DNA of 64,000 bases from Dickeya oryzae (GCF_009372235.1 NZ_ML762920.1:186001-250000), one strand, 5' to 3'; shown: positions 47,314-55,749, counted from the stretch's first letter. Translations and numbers: made by a program. The notes: generated from the sequence alone by a model not told the origin.

Positions 47314-47796
47314 ATGTCGAACGAGATTTCAATTCTATCGCTCATTTCTGAGGAAAATCCTACGTCAGTGAGTGCTTTTTGTGTCATCGCAACACCGGCA
47401 GCCATAGATTATCGAATACCTCATTTTATGCCTGCTCAGGTAACAGCGACTTTCACCTGCTTGCACAACACGATGCAAACGGTATCGGCAATGGCTGATC
47501 TCTGGCGCTATCCACCTGCTACCGGGAATACAGACTACACCGCAATCGCTCTCCCCAGTTCCTGTTATTTTGCAAATGCAAAAACGCCGTTCACTCCTGA
47601 CGGGAAATCGGACGCATTTTCACTTGTTGCAACGTTACAGCTGCCGCCAAATTGGCAATGCCATTTGAACGCTGTGAATGATACTAATGACTTTACCATA
47701 AAATTCGGAAATTCGAACTCTACTAAGGTTCAGTACCACCCTCCTCAGTTCAGCAACCGGCTAAACGACCGTGATAGTCAGCGAGCGTCATCATGA
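47314..47796 (+). CDS. Early-region protein of unknown function
   Basis: A 160-aa protein directly opposite cI, where P2-like phages carry cox or cII-type genes. I do not recognise the sequence and see no helix-turn-helix. It has a central segment with NWQCHLNAVNDTNDFTIKF and a Ser/Thr/Asn-rich composition with lower GC than the tail genes. GGGGGAG precedes the ATG. It overlaps the next gene by 4 bp (ATGA), so the two are translationally coupled. It could be a regulator or a moron-type gene. Confidence 0.65.
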   Translation: MSNEISILSLISEENPTSVSAFCVIATPAAIDYRIPHFMPAQVTATFTCLHNTMQTVSAMADLWRYPPATGNTDYTAIALPSSCYFANAKTPFTPDGKSDAFSLVATLQLPPNWQCHLNAVNDTNDFTIKFGNSNSTKVQYHPPQFSNRLNDRDSQRASS

Positions 47797-48305
47797 AGCC
47801 GCATTATGCCTTTACTGCCAATCACCTGCAGGCTCTGCCGCCAAATTTGCGGGCGCTGCTTGGAAAACATTTTGCTGATTCGCGATGGGAACAGACATGC
47901 CTGTTTTACCAACGACTTTCGGAACGCTATCGGCGCACACTGTGTTTTCATGCAGCCCTGCACCAACGCTGGTGTGTCTACCTGCTTGATGAGATGGATG
48001 AAATGGCAAGGGAACGGGTTGTCAGCGCGTTGAATGAACTACGCAACGCATTTGGCGGGTCGGAGATTAAGGAAAGAAATGACGTATTGCCATTAGTCAC
48101 CCGCTTACACCTTAGCGAGCGCCGCACACTGTTTTTTCACGCTGGGCTTACCGCGCGGGAATTCAACCACCCTTTGCGGCGTATCGATGAGCCAGATTGC
48201 CAATGGACAGATGCACTGGTTCGCGCTGCCGGTGAATTACACAGCCTGTTTAGCGATGCCCCCGACATTCTGTCCAGTATCAAACCCGAACATTATTTTC
48301 GCTAA
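47793..48305 (+). CDS. Early-region protein of unknown function, coupled to the preceding gene
   Basis: A 170-aa probably helical, basic protein with many Arg/His/Trp residues (for example LPPNLRALLGKHFADSRWEQT and ALHQRWCVYLLDEMDEM). It occupies the position of early replication-support genes in P2-like phages. No family recognised. It starts within the stop of the previous gene. An internal partial repeat is visible: YRRTLCFHAALHQRW and ERRTLFFHAGLTARE, suggesting an ancient duplication of a helical module. Confidence 0.65.
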   Translation: MKPHYAFTANHLQALPPNLRALLGKHFADSRWEQTCLFYQRLSERYRRTLCFHAALHQRWCVYLLDEMDEMARERVVSALNELRNAFGGSEIKERNDVLPLVTRLHLSERRTLFFHAGLTAREFNHPLRRIDEPDCQWTDALVRAAGELHSLFSDAPDILSSIKPEHYFR

Positions 48306-48427
48306 CACCCGTTTTTATCGCTAACGGCTGATTTCATCAGAAAACCACCGCCGTTAACTCAACCGCCGCCAGACAGGCCGCCATTTTGGCTGGCAGGACT
48401 TGTTGCGGCTTATTATCAGGAGAATGT

Positions 48428-48643
48428 ATGAAAAACAACCAAAAAAGGCACTGCACAAGCTTCATCCCACCGGGTAGTCGCCCGCAGGATAGCTGGCGCA
48501 CCGACCTTGCTCATCGCTACAGCGAGCATCTGGATAATCTGGCGCAACACGCCTGTCAGGAGCATTTATCCGCACAGGAACTGGTAGCGCTATTGCAACA
48601 GGAAGCAGAAAACATTCGGCACCAGCTGTGGGAGGCGCACTGA
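48428..48643 (+). CDS. DUF2732-like small phage protein
   Basis: A 71-aa protein. The C-terminal part (HLDNLAQHACQEHLSAQELV and ALLQQEAENIRHQ) resembles DUF2732 proteins commonly found just upstream of gpA in P2-like prophages. CAGGAG lies just before ATG 48428. Its stop overlaps the next start (TGATG). Function unknown; it probably helps early phage gene expression or replication. Confidence 0.6.
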   Translation: MKNNQKRHCTSFIPPGSRPQDSWRTDLAHRYSEHLDNLAQHACQEHLSAQELVALLQQEAENIRHQLWEAH

Positions 48644-48867
48644 TGGCAGACAGTATGGACATCTCTCAGGAGCAGCAAGCGTTACTGCTGGATGCACAAA
48701 TTGCGCACGCACGCACCGCGCCCGTCATCCCATCGGCATTATTCTGTGAAGATTGTGAGGCGCCGATTCCCGAGGCTCGTCGGCTGGCGATTCCCGGTGT
48801 GGTGTGCTGCGTATCCTGTCAGGAAATCCGTGAACAGCGGCTACGCCATTACCGGCCGCTGTCCTGA
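48643..48867 (+). CDS. DksA/TraR-type zinc-finger protein
   Basis: A 74-aa protein with the four-cysteine C4 zinc finger: FCEDCEAPIPEARR and VVCCVSCQEIREQR. This is the short TraR-like form commonly encoded in P2-like early operons, and related to the RNA polymerase secondary-channel factors TraR and DksA. It overlaps the upstream gene by one base and precedes the replication gene A by 96 bp. Confidence 0.85.
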   Translation: MADSMDISQEQQALLLDAQIAHARTAPVIPSALFCEDCEAPIPEARRLAIPGVVCCVSCQEIREQRLRHYRPLS

Positions 48868-48963
48868 TGACAACATCTACGAACTGACAGACCGGAAACG
48901 GTAAGGCGATTTGTGCCGATCATCCGGCAAACACGCATTGGGTAAACAACACGCGGGCTGGTT

Positions 48964-51087
48964 ATGACGTCTGACAACAGCGAAAAAAGTGCCGATAACG
49001 GGGAACAACGCTGGGCATATGCCTGGAATGCCCCCCGTACGGCTATTCTGCCCGAATCCAGTACGCTGTCTTCAGATACACTGCGACAAGGGCAGGCAGT
49101 CTTGTATCAACTGGCGCTGTTACCGCGTTTCCTCGCTGATCACTTTCGGCGACGCTTCGAGTATCTCAAGCAACATCAGGGGCTACAGGCCGCGTTTAAC
49201 TACCTGTTAGCGGTGGTTCATCGTCGGCTGTGGCCCCGAATCGACGCCGTTAACTCCCGTTACCGGATGAACACTCGCCGTTCTTCACGCTTCATCAGTG
49301 AGGCGGAACAATACCACCAACTGCCGGACATGCCAGATCGAGTGCTGTCTGCATTTGCCAGCCGTATCGCCGGTCACATGAATGATGCCTACAACGCGCG
49401 TTGCGATCACTACTTGCAGGCGTGTAGCGGCAATCATCACATGCCACTATTCAGTGACGAGATACAAACCCGTCTCTATGGTCAATTGGCGACGCTGGCA
49501 CAGGCACTGAACGTAACCCCGGCATACTGGCATCGCCACCAGAGTGGAACGCTCACGCTAGAACAAGCCTGCGCCGGTATCATGCGGCTGGTAACCCCGC
49601 GCTGGTGGGAGCGCCAGTTAAAAATCCAGCGTAGCCGTTGGCGTGAAGCGTTGTGGATTGCCAGCGGCGAAGTCAGCCGTGCGGCATCGCCGTTTCTCAG
49701 CCGTCAGGCCTGGCAAGAGAGTCACTACCGCCGACTGGCGACGCTGGATTTCCTGAAAAGTCGGGATTTGGAAAATACCCGCAGTGGTGAGCGCGTGGAT
49801 CTGATCGATAAAGTCATGTCCAGTATCGCTAACCCCAGTATTCGCCGTATGGAACTGATGGCGATGCTGGCAGGCATTGAACGTTATGCCACAGCGCATC
49901 AACACATCGGTATGCTGGTCACGCTAACGGCCCCTGGGCATTACCACCCCACCCGCACCCGTAATCACGACCAGATATTGCCTAACACCGGATGGATGCC
50001 GGATTGCCCATCGCCCAAAATGACTCAACATTATTTGGTCAAGCTGTGGAGCAAAATTCGTACTGCACTCAAAGACCGCAAGTTATCCGTTTACGGTCTA
50101 CGGGTCGTCGAACCGCATCATGATGGTACGCCGCACTGGCACCTGATGCTGTATTGCGAGCGTGCGCAGCGTCAGGCGATTGTCGATATCCTGCGGCGTT
50201 ATGTGCTGCAACAGGAAAACAGCGTCGCAGCGCAACGTTTGTTTGACTGCAAACACATCAACAAAGGCGGTGCAACGGCTTATGTTGCCAAATACATTGC
50301 CAAAAATATCGACGGCTATGCATTGGACGATGAAACAGACCATGAAACGGGAAAACCATTGAAAGATATGGCGGCCGCCGCTTCTGCATGGGCATCGCTG
50401 TGGCGCATCCCCCAGTTTCATTTTATTGGCCTGCCTACCGTCGGTGCCTATCGGGAATGCCGACGCATTCGCAGCCGTTCTCTGGCTGGCGCATTGGGCG
50501 ATCAAGCCGAACGCGTGAGATATGCCGCCGACCACGGCGACTTTGCTGCCTATATTGAAGCGCAAGGGGGTGCCAACGTTGCCCGAAAATGCCAGTCGGT
50601 TCGCGTCGCCAGAGCCGCCAGCGAACGACTCAACGCTTATGATGAAACGATCGTGCGTACCGTCGGTATTTTTTCTGTCCAGTGCGGCAGTGAACGCGTC
50701 TTCCCCACCCGGCCAGATGAATGGCGAATCGTGGCCAAAAACCGTACCACTCGCCACGACGAAACCGACAGGCATCGGTCCGCTCTCCCTTGGAGTTCTG
50801 TCAATAACTGTGGAGTGGGGATTTCACGGGCCGCACTCCCGTCGTCATACCGTGATATTCCTCGTGTTCCTTCAGCACGATTAACCAATTTCCAGCGTGA
50901 CAAACTGGCGTCATTAGGCCCCCGGTTAAGACAACAAGGTATTCACCTTTCACGCTGGGAACGGGAGGCTCTGGTTCGCGGCGCCAGGGTCAGCGTTGAC
51001 GGGCAACTGATTGATGAAATTAGGAATAAAGCTATATCCGCCGTTGATGGAAAGCGCATCATGGACACACAGGTCCTGCACTTATGA
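48964..51087 (+). CDS. P2 gpA-like replication endonuclease
   Basis: A 707-aa rolling-circle initiator. The HUH metal motif is His391-Trp-His393 in TPHWHLMLYCE. The two catalytic tyrosines are Tyr440 and Tyr444 in AYVAKYIAKNIDGY, the same spacing as in P2 gpA. Slightly shorter than P2 gpA (761 aa). It would nick the phage origin, located within gene A in P2. An intact replication gene in an element without capsid or integrase genes suggests fairly recent loss of those functions, or another retained role. Confidence 0.9.
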   Translation: MTSDNSEKSADNGEQRWAYAWNAPRTAILPESSTLSSDTLRQGQAVLYQLALLPRFLADHFRRRFEYLKQHQGLQAAFNYLLAVVHRRLWPRIDAVNSRYRMNTRRSSRFISEAEQYHQLPDMPDRVLSAFASRIAGHMNDAYNARCDHYLQACSGNHHMPLFSDEIQTRLYGQLATLAQALNVTPAYWHRHQSGTLTLEQACAGIMRLVTPRWWERQLKIQRSRWREALWIASGEVSRAASPFLSRQAWQESHYRRLATLDFLKSRDLENTRSGERVDLIDKVMSSIANPSIRRMELMAMLAGIERYATAHQHIGMLVTLTAPGHYHPTRTRNHDQILPNTGWMPDCPSPKMTQHYLVKLWSKIRTALKDRKLSVYGLRVVEPHHDGTPHWHLMLYCERAQRQAIVDILRRYVLQQENSVAAQRLFDCKHINKGGATAYVAKYIAKNIDGYALDDETDHETGKPLKDMAAAASAWASLWRIPQFHFIGLPTVGAYRECRRIRSRSLAGALGDQAERVRYAADHGDFAAYIEAQGGANVARKCQSVRVARAASERLNAYDETIVRTVGIFSVQCGSERVFPTRPDEWRIVAKNRTTRHDETDRHRSALPWSSVNNCGVGISRAALPSSYRDIPRVPSARLTNFQRDKLASLGPRLRQQGIHLSRWEREALVRGARVSVDGQLIDEIRNKAISAVDGKRIMDTQVLHL

Positions 51088-51113
51088 GTTGACGAATATT
51101 ACTGAATAAAGTA

Positions 51114-51129
51114 CTGTATATAAATACAG
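51114..51129 (+). promoter_or_regulatory. LexA (SOS) box
   Basis: CTGTATATAAATACAG matches the LexA consensus CTGT-N8-ACAG exactly, with flanking TA and T. It lies 22 bp before a GTG-started small gene, covering the expected promoter. It would couple that gene to DNA damage. Confidence 0.8.
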
Positions 51130-51150
51130 TCTCACAATGGAAGAGGTACC

Positions 51151-51372
51151 GTGGAACAGACTGAAAGCAGAGAGCTGACCTTGTCAAGGATTCGATTAAT
51201 TGCCGATATGTCTTTGATATCACAATGCAATCCTGAAGAAATGAAAATCGCCATGTCGCTAATCGCCGACTTATCTCACGGCGAGCTCCCGCATAGTGAT
51301 TATCAGCAATTTCTGAAGAGCAGTGGTGATGGACAACGGCTAAAGGCATGGTTAGAGCAACAATCGTTGTGA
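51151..51372 (+). CDS. SOS-controlled small protein, candidate antirepressor
   Basis: A 73-aa protein starting at GTG 51151 with AAGAGG upstream, and preceded by a perfect LexA box. The sequence is helical and acidic (for example LSRIRLIADMSLISQ and PEEMKIAMSLIADLSHGEL), with a duplicated LIADxS motif. I do not recognise a family. In coliphage 186 the LexA-controlled Tum protein inactivates CI; this gene has the right control and the local CI lacks a self-cleavage motif, so an antirepressor role is reasonable but inferred. Confidence 0.6.
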   Translation: MEQTESRELTLSRIRLIADMSLISQCNPEEMKIAMSLIADLSHGELPHSDYQQFLKSSGDGQRLKAWLEQQSL

Positions 51373-51381
51373 GGGATTGCG

Positions 51382-51513
51382 ATGGATAATAACGACCGGC
51401 ATGAAACGCCTGGTTATTTAACCAGATGCACGGGCAAATTAATGGATTTTCTCTGTGGCCAATGCGCCAGACTTATACACAGCAACATTTTTTTTCGTAT
51501 CCAGACCGTTTGA
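51382..51513 (+). CDS. Short protein with CxxC motif, possibly truncated Com-like zinc finger
   Basis: A 43-aa open frame with GAGGG upstream of ATG 51382, 9 bp after the SOS gene. It contains LMDFLCGQCARLIHSN and FFRIQ, which resembles the first half of Com-type zinc fingers (two CxxC pairs around RIQIKCPRC), but the second CxxC is missing because a stop follows. It may be a pseudogene remnant at the edge of the deleted capsid block. Confidence 0.4.
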   Translation: MDNNDRHETPGYLTRCTGKLMDFLCGQCARLIHSNIFFRIQTV

Positions 51514-51636
51514 TAATAGCGGCCAATCCGATTAAACCCGGAATATACGTTTTGGGCATGAATTGTAATAACTGACTCAGTGCAGACCTGTTCGTTGGTA
51601 ATATTTTTTTCGTTTTATACAGCAAGGTAAAATTAA

Positions 51637-51690
51637 GAACCTATCCCAACTGGCGCGATAATGGAGGAAATAGCCTGGTGGGATAGGTTC
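51637..51690. repeat. 12-bp inverted repeat
   Basis: GAACCTATCCCA (51637-51648) and TGGGATAGGTTC (51679-51690) are perfect complements 30 bp apart. This resembles small dispersed palindromic elements of enterobacteria. It stands in the gap 51514-52208, which lies where phage genes Q to L should be and has no supported gene. Confidence 0.55.
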
Positions 51691-51744
51691 TGTCATATCT
51701 CCCCATCCTCCCTTTTAATAATTCGAATGACATAACAACGCACT

Positions 51745-52082
51745 TATACCCTAAATAATTCGAGTTGCAGGACAACACGCTTGCGTGTTGAACAACGCTA
51801 CGCGTTGGCCCTTTAGGGCAAGGCTCATGAGAGCCTTGTAATGCGGCAAGAGAGCGACAAATTCGTTGGGAACGAATTTGACCAGCCAACGGCTGGCCTC
51901 TGGTGAGAGACAGGATGTCTCTCATTTCATCCCGATGAGCTTACTCAGGTAAGTGACTCGGGTGAGCGACAAATCGGCATACGCCGATTTGAACGCTGCT
52001 TGCAGCGGCCCGAAGGGCGAGGCCCATTGATGGGCCGAGTAACGCAGCCAACACACCTGCAACTTGAAGTATGACGGGTATA
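51745..52082. repeat. 338-bp structured repeat element with terminal inverted repeats
   Basis: Ends at 51745-51771 and 52056-52082 are inverted copies matching at 22 of 27 positions (TATACCC at the tips, GTTGCAGG inside). Between them are several hairpins: ACACGCTTGCGTGT, AAGGCTCATGAGAGCCTT, AAATTCGTTGGGAACGAATTT, GAGAGACAGGATGTCTCTC, AAATCGGCATACGCCGATTT and GGCCCATTGATGGGCC. There is no coding capacity. Similar TATACCC...GTTGCAGG sequences are dispersed in Yersinia, Serratia and Dickeya genomes as far as I recall. It lies exactly between the replication and tail modules. Confidence 0.75.
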
Positions 52083-52208
52083 TATGTTGTTGTGCTATCA
52101 GCGCCACACCGCGCCTGCATTGCAGTTGAGGCTGATCCTCGGGAGGATAACGAATCAGAAACAGCCCGTTTTATTCGGCCTTATTTTATCTGCACTCAAA
52201 GGTGTCAC

Positions 52209-52412
52209 ATGAAAATCTACGCTCATCAGGACGACTCGCTGGATGCGCTCTGTTACCGCTATTACGGCCGTACGCAGGGCGTAGTTGAAACCGTCATGCA
52301 GTCCAACCCAGGACTGGCAGACCTTGGCCCCATTCTGCCACACGGCACTGCCGTTACCCTGCCCGATATCAGCGTGTCCAGTTCTCAGGAAAGTATCAAT
52401 ATTTGGGAATAA
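52209..52412 (+). CDS. P2 gpX-like tail protein
   Basis: A 67-aa LysM-like tail protein. MKIYAHQDDSLDALCYRYYGRT followed by NPGLADLGPILPHGTAVTLP is the typical gpX pattern, thought to bind peptidoglycan or serve in tail assembly. AAAGGTG precedes the ATG. In P2 it follows the capsid genes; here the upstream neighbours are a repeat and early genes. R follows after only 42 bp. Confidence 0.88.
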   Translation: MKIYAHQDDSLDALCYRYYGRTQGVVETVMQSNPGLADLGPILPHGTAVTLPDISVSSSQESINIWE

Positions 52413-52454
52413 TCAGCCTACGCTGACGATCGCCGCCACACCAGGAACCTTACT

Positions 52455-52916
52455 ATGCAAAAACCGCAAAGCCTCAGACTTGCACTGACCACAGCATTAC
52501 CGTCATTGAGTAATGCATTACAGTTTCGGATCCAGGAAGGTGAAATTGCTGCGTTGCAGGAACCCTCCCTGTCATTCGAATACCGTTATCAGCTGCTACT
52601 GACGCTGAATAATTTCGCTGATAACCCCGATACACTTTTCGTCACGCTGTTACTTTGGGTGCGCCAAAACCAGCCCGATTTACTGACGCGGGAAAGCATT
52701 CGCAATAAAGGTATTAGTTTCACCATTGATAATAATGCTGATAATACCAGCACGCTGTCTATTCGTCTTAACCTGACTGAACGTAATCGCGTCAGCGAAC
52801 TAAACCAGACCGTGCAGGTCAATTACGAACCGGAACCCACTCCGCCTGAACCGGTTAGCCGACCCACCGCGCTCTATATCGCTGGGGAATTGATCAGTCA
52901 ATGGAAAAGCAACTGA
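52455..52916 (+). CDS. P2 gpR-like tail completion protein
   Basis: A 153-aa protein resembling P2 gpR (155 aa): MQKPQSLRLALTTALPSL at the start, then a segment around LLLTLNNFADNPDTLF. It completes the tail end during assembly. The partner gene S, which normally follows, is absent; a terminator and 250 bp of AT-rich sequence come next. Confidence 0.8.
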   Translation: MQKPQSLRLALTTALPSLSNALQFRIQEGEIAALQEPSLSFEYRYQLLLTLNNFADNPDTLFVTLLLWVRQNQPDLLTRESIRNKGISFTIDNNADNTSTLSIRLNLTERNRVSELNQTVQVNYEPEPTPPEPVSRPTALYIAGELISQWKSN

Positions 52917-52942
52917 TTATTTGAAATAACACTGTCCCCATA

Positions 52943-52970
52943 AAGGCCGTTGTGAAAACGGCCTATTTTT
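52943..52970 (+). terminator. Rho-independent terminator after gene R
   Basis: AGGCCGTT-GTGA-AAACGGCCT followed by ATTTTTTA, 27 bp after R. It separates X-R from V-W-J-I. The rest of 52971-53217 is AT-rich, with no gene; it may hold a late promoter. Confidence 0.75.
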
Positions 52971-53217
52971 TACTATTACCCCATTTCCGCCTCAGATAAA
53001 TTCCTTCTGCCATAGAGTGATTTCTGATATTACTTTCTTATTATTTTATTTATCTCCGATTTGTCATCACCATTCTATCGGCGTTTTTTTCGTATTCATT
53101 TTCCCTTATCTCTCATGCCAGGTTATTCAGCGTTTACCTCGCAACAAATAATGCAACTACCGGTGGTATCCGTAGCCACACAACCGTGGACAATTGTCTC
53201 ATTCACTGGGAAGACGC

Positions 53218-53871
53218 ATGCTTCCCACCATGAATACATACGAATATCTCTCCGAAATCCAGCGTGCGCTGCGTAACCTGATTCGTATCGGCGTCGTTAC
53301 TGAAGTTGATACCCAACAGGCGCGCTGTCGCGTGCAGACCGGTGGCATGGTCACCGGATGGCTCCACTGGCTGTCCCGTCGCGCGGGGAGTTCCCGCGAA
53401 TGGTGGGCACCGTCGGTGGGTGAACAGGTACTCATACTTGCTATAGGAGGCGAGCTCAACACGGCTTTTGTCGTACCGGGTATTTATAGCGATAACCACC
53501 CTGCACCATCGGTTTCTGCGGATGCCTGCCACATCCGTTTTCCCGATGGTGCTGTGATGGAATATGAACCAGCGAACGGCGCACTGACCGTCACCGGCAT
53601 CAAAACCGCCACTGTCGTTGCGGCAGAATCCGTGTCCGTTACCACAAAAAACGTCACCATCAACGCCAGCGAACGCATCACGCTGGATACGCCGGAAGTC
53701 GTCTGTACGCATAAGCTGATTACTCAGACCATCGAAGTACAGCAAGGCGGCAGCATCACAGGCAGCGTCACCCATTCAGGGGGCAGTTTCTCCTCTAATG
53801 GAGTGGTGGTCCATACCCATCAACACGGCGGCGTACAAAGTGGCGGCGGCACAACAGGAGGACCTTTATGA
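53218..53871 (+). CDS. P2 gpV-like baseplate spike protein
   Basis: A 217-aa membrane-piercing spike. The OB-fold region has RCRVQTGGMVTGWLHWL and WWAPSVGEQVLILAIGGEL. The beta-helix shaft runs from about 110 to 190 with VTTKNVTINASERITLDTPEVV. The tip has the metal-binding HTHQHGG motif near the end, as in gpV. ATG 53218 is preferred because GGGAAG lies just upstream; ATG 53230 corresponds to the start of P2 gpV and is the alternative. It overlaps W by 4 bp. Confidence 0.92.
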   Translation: MLPTMNTYEYLSEIQRALRNLIRIGVVTEVDTQQARCRVQTGGMVTGWLHWLSRRAGSSREWWAPSVGEQVLILAIGGELNTAFVVPGIYSDNHPAPSVSADACHIRFPDGAVMEYEPANGALTVTGIKTATVVAAESVSVTTKNVTINASERITLDTPEVVCTHKLITQTIEVQQGGSITGSVTHSGGSFSSNGVVVHTHQHGGVQSGGGTTGGPL

Positions 53872-54218
53872 CCAGCGCATCGTACACCGGCATGAATCGC
53901 AACACCGGCGTCAGCCTGAGCGATCTGGAACATTTGCGCCAGAGCGTGCGCGATATTCTCACCACCCCGCAAGGCAGCCGGATCATGCGGCGCGATTATG
54001 GCTCGCTGCTGTCCACACTTATCGACCAACCGCATACACCCGCCCTGAAGCTACAGGTTCAGGCTGCCTGCTATGTCGCGCTGTTGAAGTGGGAACCCCG
54101 CCTGACGCTGACGTCCATCTCAATGGAAAGCCACTACGACGGCCAGTTGATTGTGGATATTTCCGGCACGTTGTCCGGCAACAGCACATCCCTTTCGTTA
54201 ACCATTCCTGTGAGCTGA
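53868..54218 (+). CDS. P2 gpW-like baseplate protein
   Basis: A 116-aa gp25-like baseplate wedge protein: MNRNTGVSLSDLEHLRQSV, then GSRIMRRDYGSLL. Length equals P2 gpW (115 aa). It starts within the stop of V and precedes J by 4 bp. It initiates sheath polymerisation at the baseplate. Confidence 0.92.
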   Translation: MTSASYTGMNRNTGVSLSDLEHLRQSVRDILTTPQGSRIMRRDYGSLLSTLIDQPHTPALKLQVQAACYVALLKWEPRLTLTSISMESHYDGQLIVDISGTLSGNSTSLSLTIPVS

Positions 54219-54222
54219 GATC

Positions 54223-55131
54223 ATGCCCATTATCGATTTAAGTCAGTTACCCGCCCCAAGCGTCGTGGAAACGCTGGATTATGAAACCCTGTACGCCTCG
54301 CGCAAGGAAACGCTGTTATCGCTTTACAGTGACGATGAACGTGCCGCCATTGCACGTACCCTGACCCTCGAGTCAGAGCCGTTGGTAAAACTGCTGCAGG
54401 AAAACGCCTATCGCGAACTCCTGTTACGCCAACGCATCAACGAAGCCGCTCAGGCTGGGATGCTGGCGTTTTCCCGTGGCAACGACCTGGATCAGTTGGG
54501 TGCTAACGTTAACGTATCGCGACTGGTGATCACCCCGGCCGACGCGACCACCGTTCCTCCGACCGCCGCAGTGATGGAGTCTGATACCGATTTTCGCCTG
54601 CGTATCCAACAGGCTTATGAAGGGCTGAGTGTGGCGGGCTCGATCGGCGCGTACCAGTTTCATGGGCGCAGCGCCAGCGGCCAGGTCGCCGACATTTCGG
54701 TTATCAGCCCTGGCCCTGCCGAGGTACTGGTATCGGTTCTGTCACGGGAAAATGACGGTACCGCCAGCGACGTGCTCATCGCCACCGTTAACGCCGCACT
54801 CAACGCCGAAGATGTCAGGCCGGTGGCAGATCGGGTCACCGTCAAATCAGCGGTGATCGTTCCTTACAACATCAATGCCACGCTGTATTTGTACCCCGGA
54901 CCGGAAGCCGAACCGATACGTGCTGCTGCCGAGAAGAAGCTACAGAGTTACGTCACCACCCAGCACCGCTTGGGACGCGACATTCGCCGATCGGCCATTT
55001 ACGCGGCGTTGCATGTGGAAGGCGTTCAGCGGGTAGAGTTAGCCAGTCCGGCCGCTGATATCGTACTGGATGATACCCAGGCATCGCATTGCACTGGCTA
55101 TACCCTGATATTGGGGGGCACGGATGAATAA
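54223..55131 (+). CDS. P2 gpJ-like baseplate protein
   Basis: A 302-aa baseplate wedge protein: MPIIDLSQLPAPSVVETLDYE, then FSRGNDLDQLGANVNVSRLV and DTDFRLRIQQAYEGLSVAGS. Length equals P2 gpJ (302 aa). It overlaps I by 8 bp. A contractile-tail baseplate component. Confidence 0.93.
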   Translation: MPIIDLSQLPAPSVVETLDYETLYASRKETLLSLYSDDERAAIARTLTLESEPLVKLLQENAYRELLLRQRINEAAQAGMLAFSRGNDLDQLGANVNVSRLVITPADATTVPPTAAVMESDTDFRLRIQQAYEGLSVAGSIGAYQFHGRSASGQVADISVISPGPAEVLVSVLSRENDGTASDVLIATVNAALNAEDVRPVADRVTVKSAVIVPYNINATLYLYPGPEAEPIRAAAEKKLQSYVTTQHRLGRDIRRSAIYAALHVEGVQRVELASPAADIVLDDTQASHCTGYTLILGGTDE

Positions 55132-55735
55132 AAGCCCGCTGCTTCCCCCCGGTTCATCCACACTGGAGCATGCGGTCGCGACGACCGATGCCAGTCTGGA
55201 AAACGTGCCGATTCCCCTGCGCCAGATCTGGAATCCCGACACCTGCCCGGTCGAGCTGTTGCCCTATCTGGCCTGGACATGGTCGGTTGATCGCTGGGAT
55301 GAAAGCTGGTCGGAAGCCGTCAAACGAAAAGTCATCAAAGATGCGTTTTTTATCCATCGGCATAAGGGCACTATCGGCGCACTGCGCCGGGTGGTTGAAC
55401 CGCTGGGATACCTGATTCGCATCAAAGAGTGGTGGCAAACCGGTGACGTTCCCGGCACCTTCCGGCTGGATATCGGCATCCAGGAATCGGGCATTACAGA
55501 GGAGTCCTTTCAGGAACTGGAACGCCTGATTGCCGATGCCAAACCCGTCAGCCGTCAGATGTTAGGGCTGAATATCAATCTGGACACGCAAGGTACCGTC
55601 TCACTGGGCGCCAGCTCTTACAGTGGTGATGAGTTAACCATCTACCCCTACTTCCCAGAAACCATCAGTATTTCGGGCGAAGAATTTACCGGTGGTGCGA
55701 TTCATCTGATTGACGACCTGAACGTCGGCGGTTAA
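55124..55735 (+). CDS. P2 gpI-like tail protein
   Basis: A 203-aa baseplate protein with the TIGR01634-type core LPYLAWTWSVDRWDESWSEA and HKGTIGALRRVVEPLGYL. Slightly longer than P2 gpI (176 aa), with an extra C-terminal part of about 30 residues. It joins the fibre H to the baseplate. A strong terminator follows 15 bp after the stop. Confidence 0.92.
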   Translation: MNKSPLLPPGSSTLEHAVATTDASLENVPIPLRQIWNPDTCPVELLPYLAWTWSVDRWDESWSEAVKRKVIKDAFFIHRHKGTIGALRRVVEPLGYLIRIKEWWQTGDVPGTFRLDIGIQESGITEESFQELERLIADAKPVSRQMLGLNINLDTQGTVSLGASSYSGDELTIYPYFPETISISGEEFTGGAIHLIDDLNVGG

Positions 55736-55749
55736 TCCACGCCCCTCGC

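Noticed and set aside
50098-50775. Open frame of 225 aa antisense to the gpA-like gene
   Set aside because: Covers the HUH and double-tyrosine motifs of the real gene; no independent support.
51641-52107. Two minus-strand open frames (94 and 61 aa) in the structured repeat
   Set aside because: They run through hairpins of a repeat element, without Shine-Dalgarno or similarity.
52917-53217. Gene S of P2 or lysis genes in the R-V gap
   Set aside because: No frame with matching size or motifs; the gap is AT-rich and starts with a terminator.
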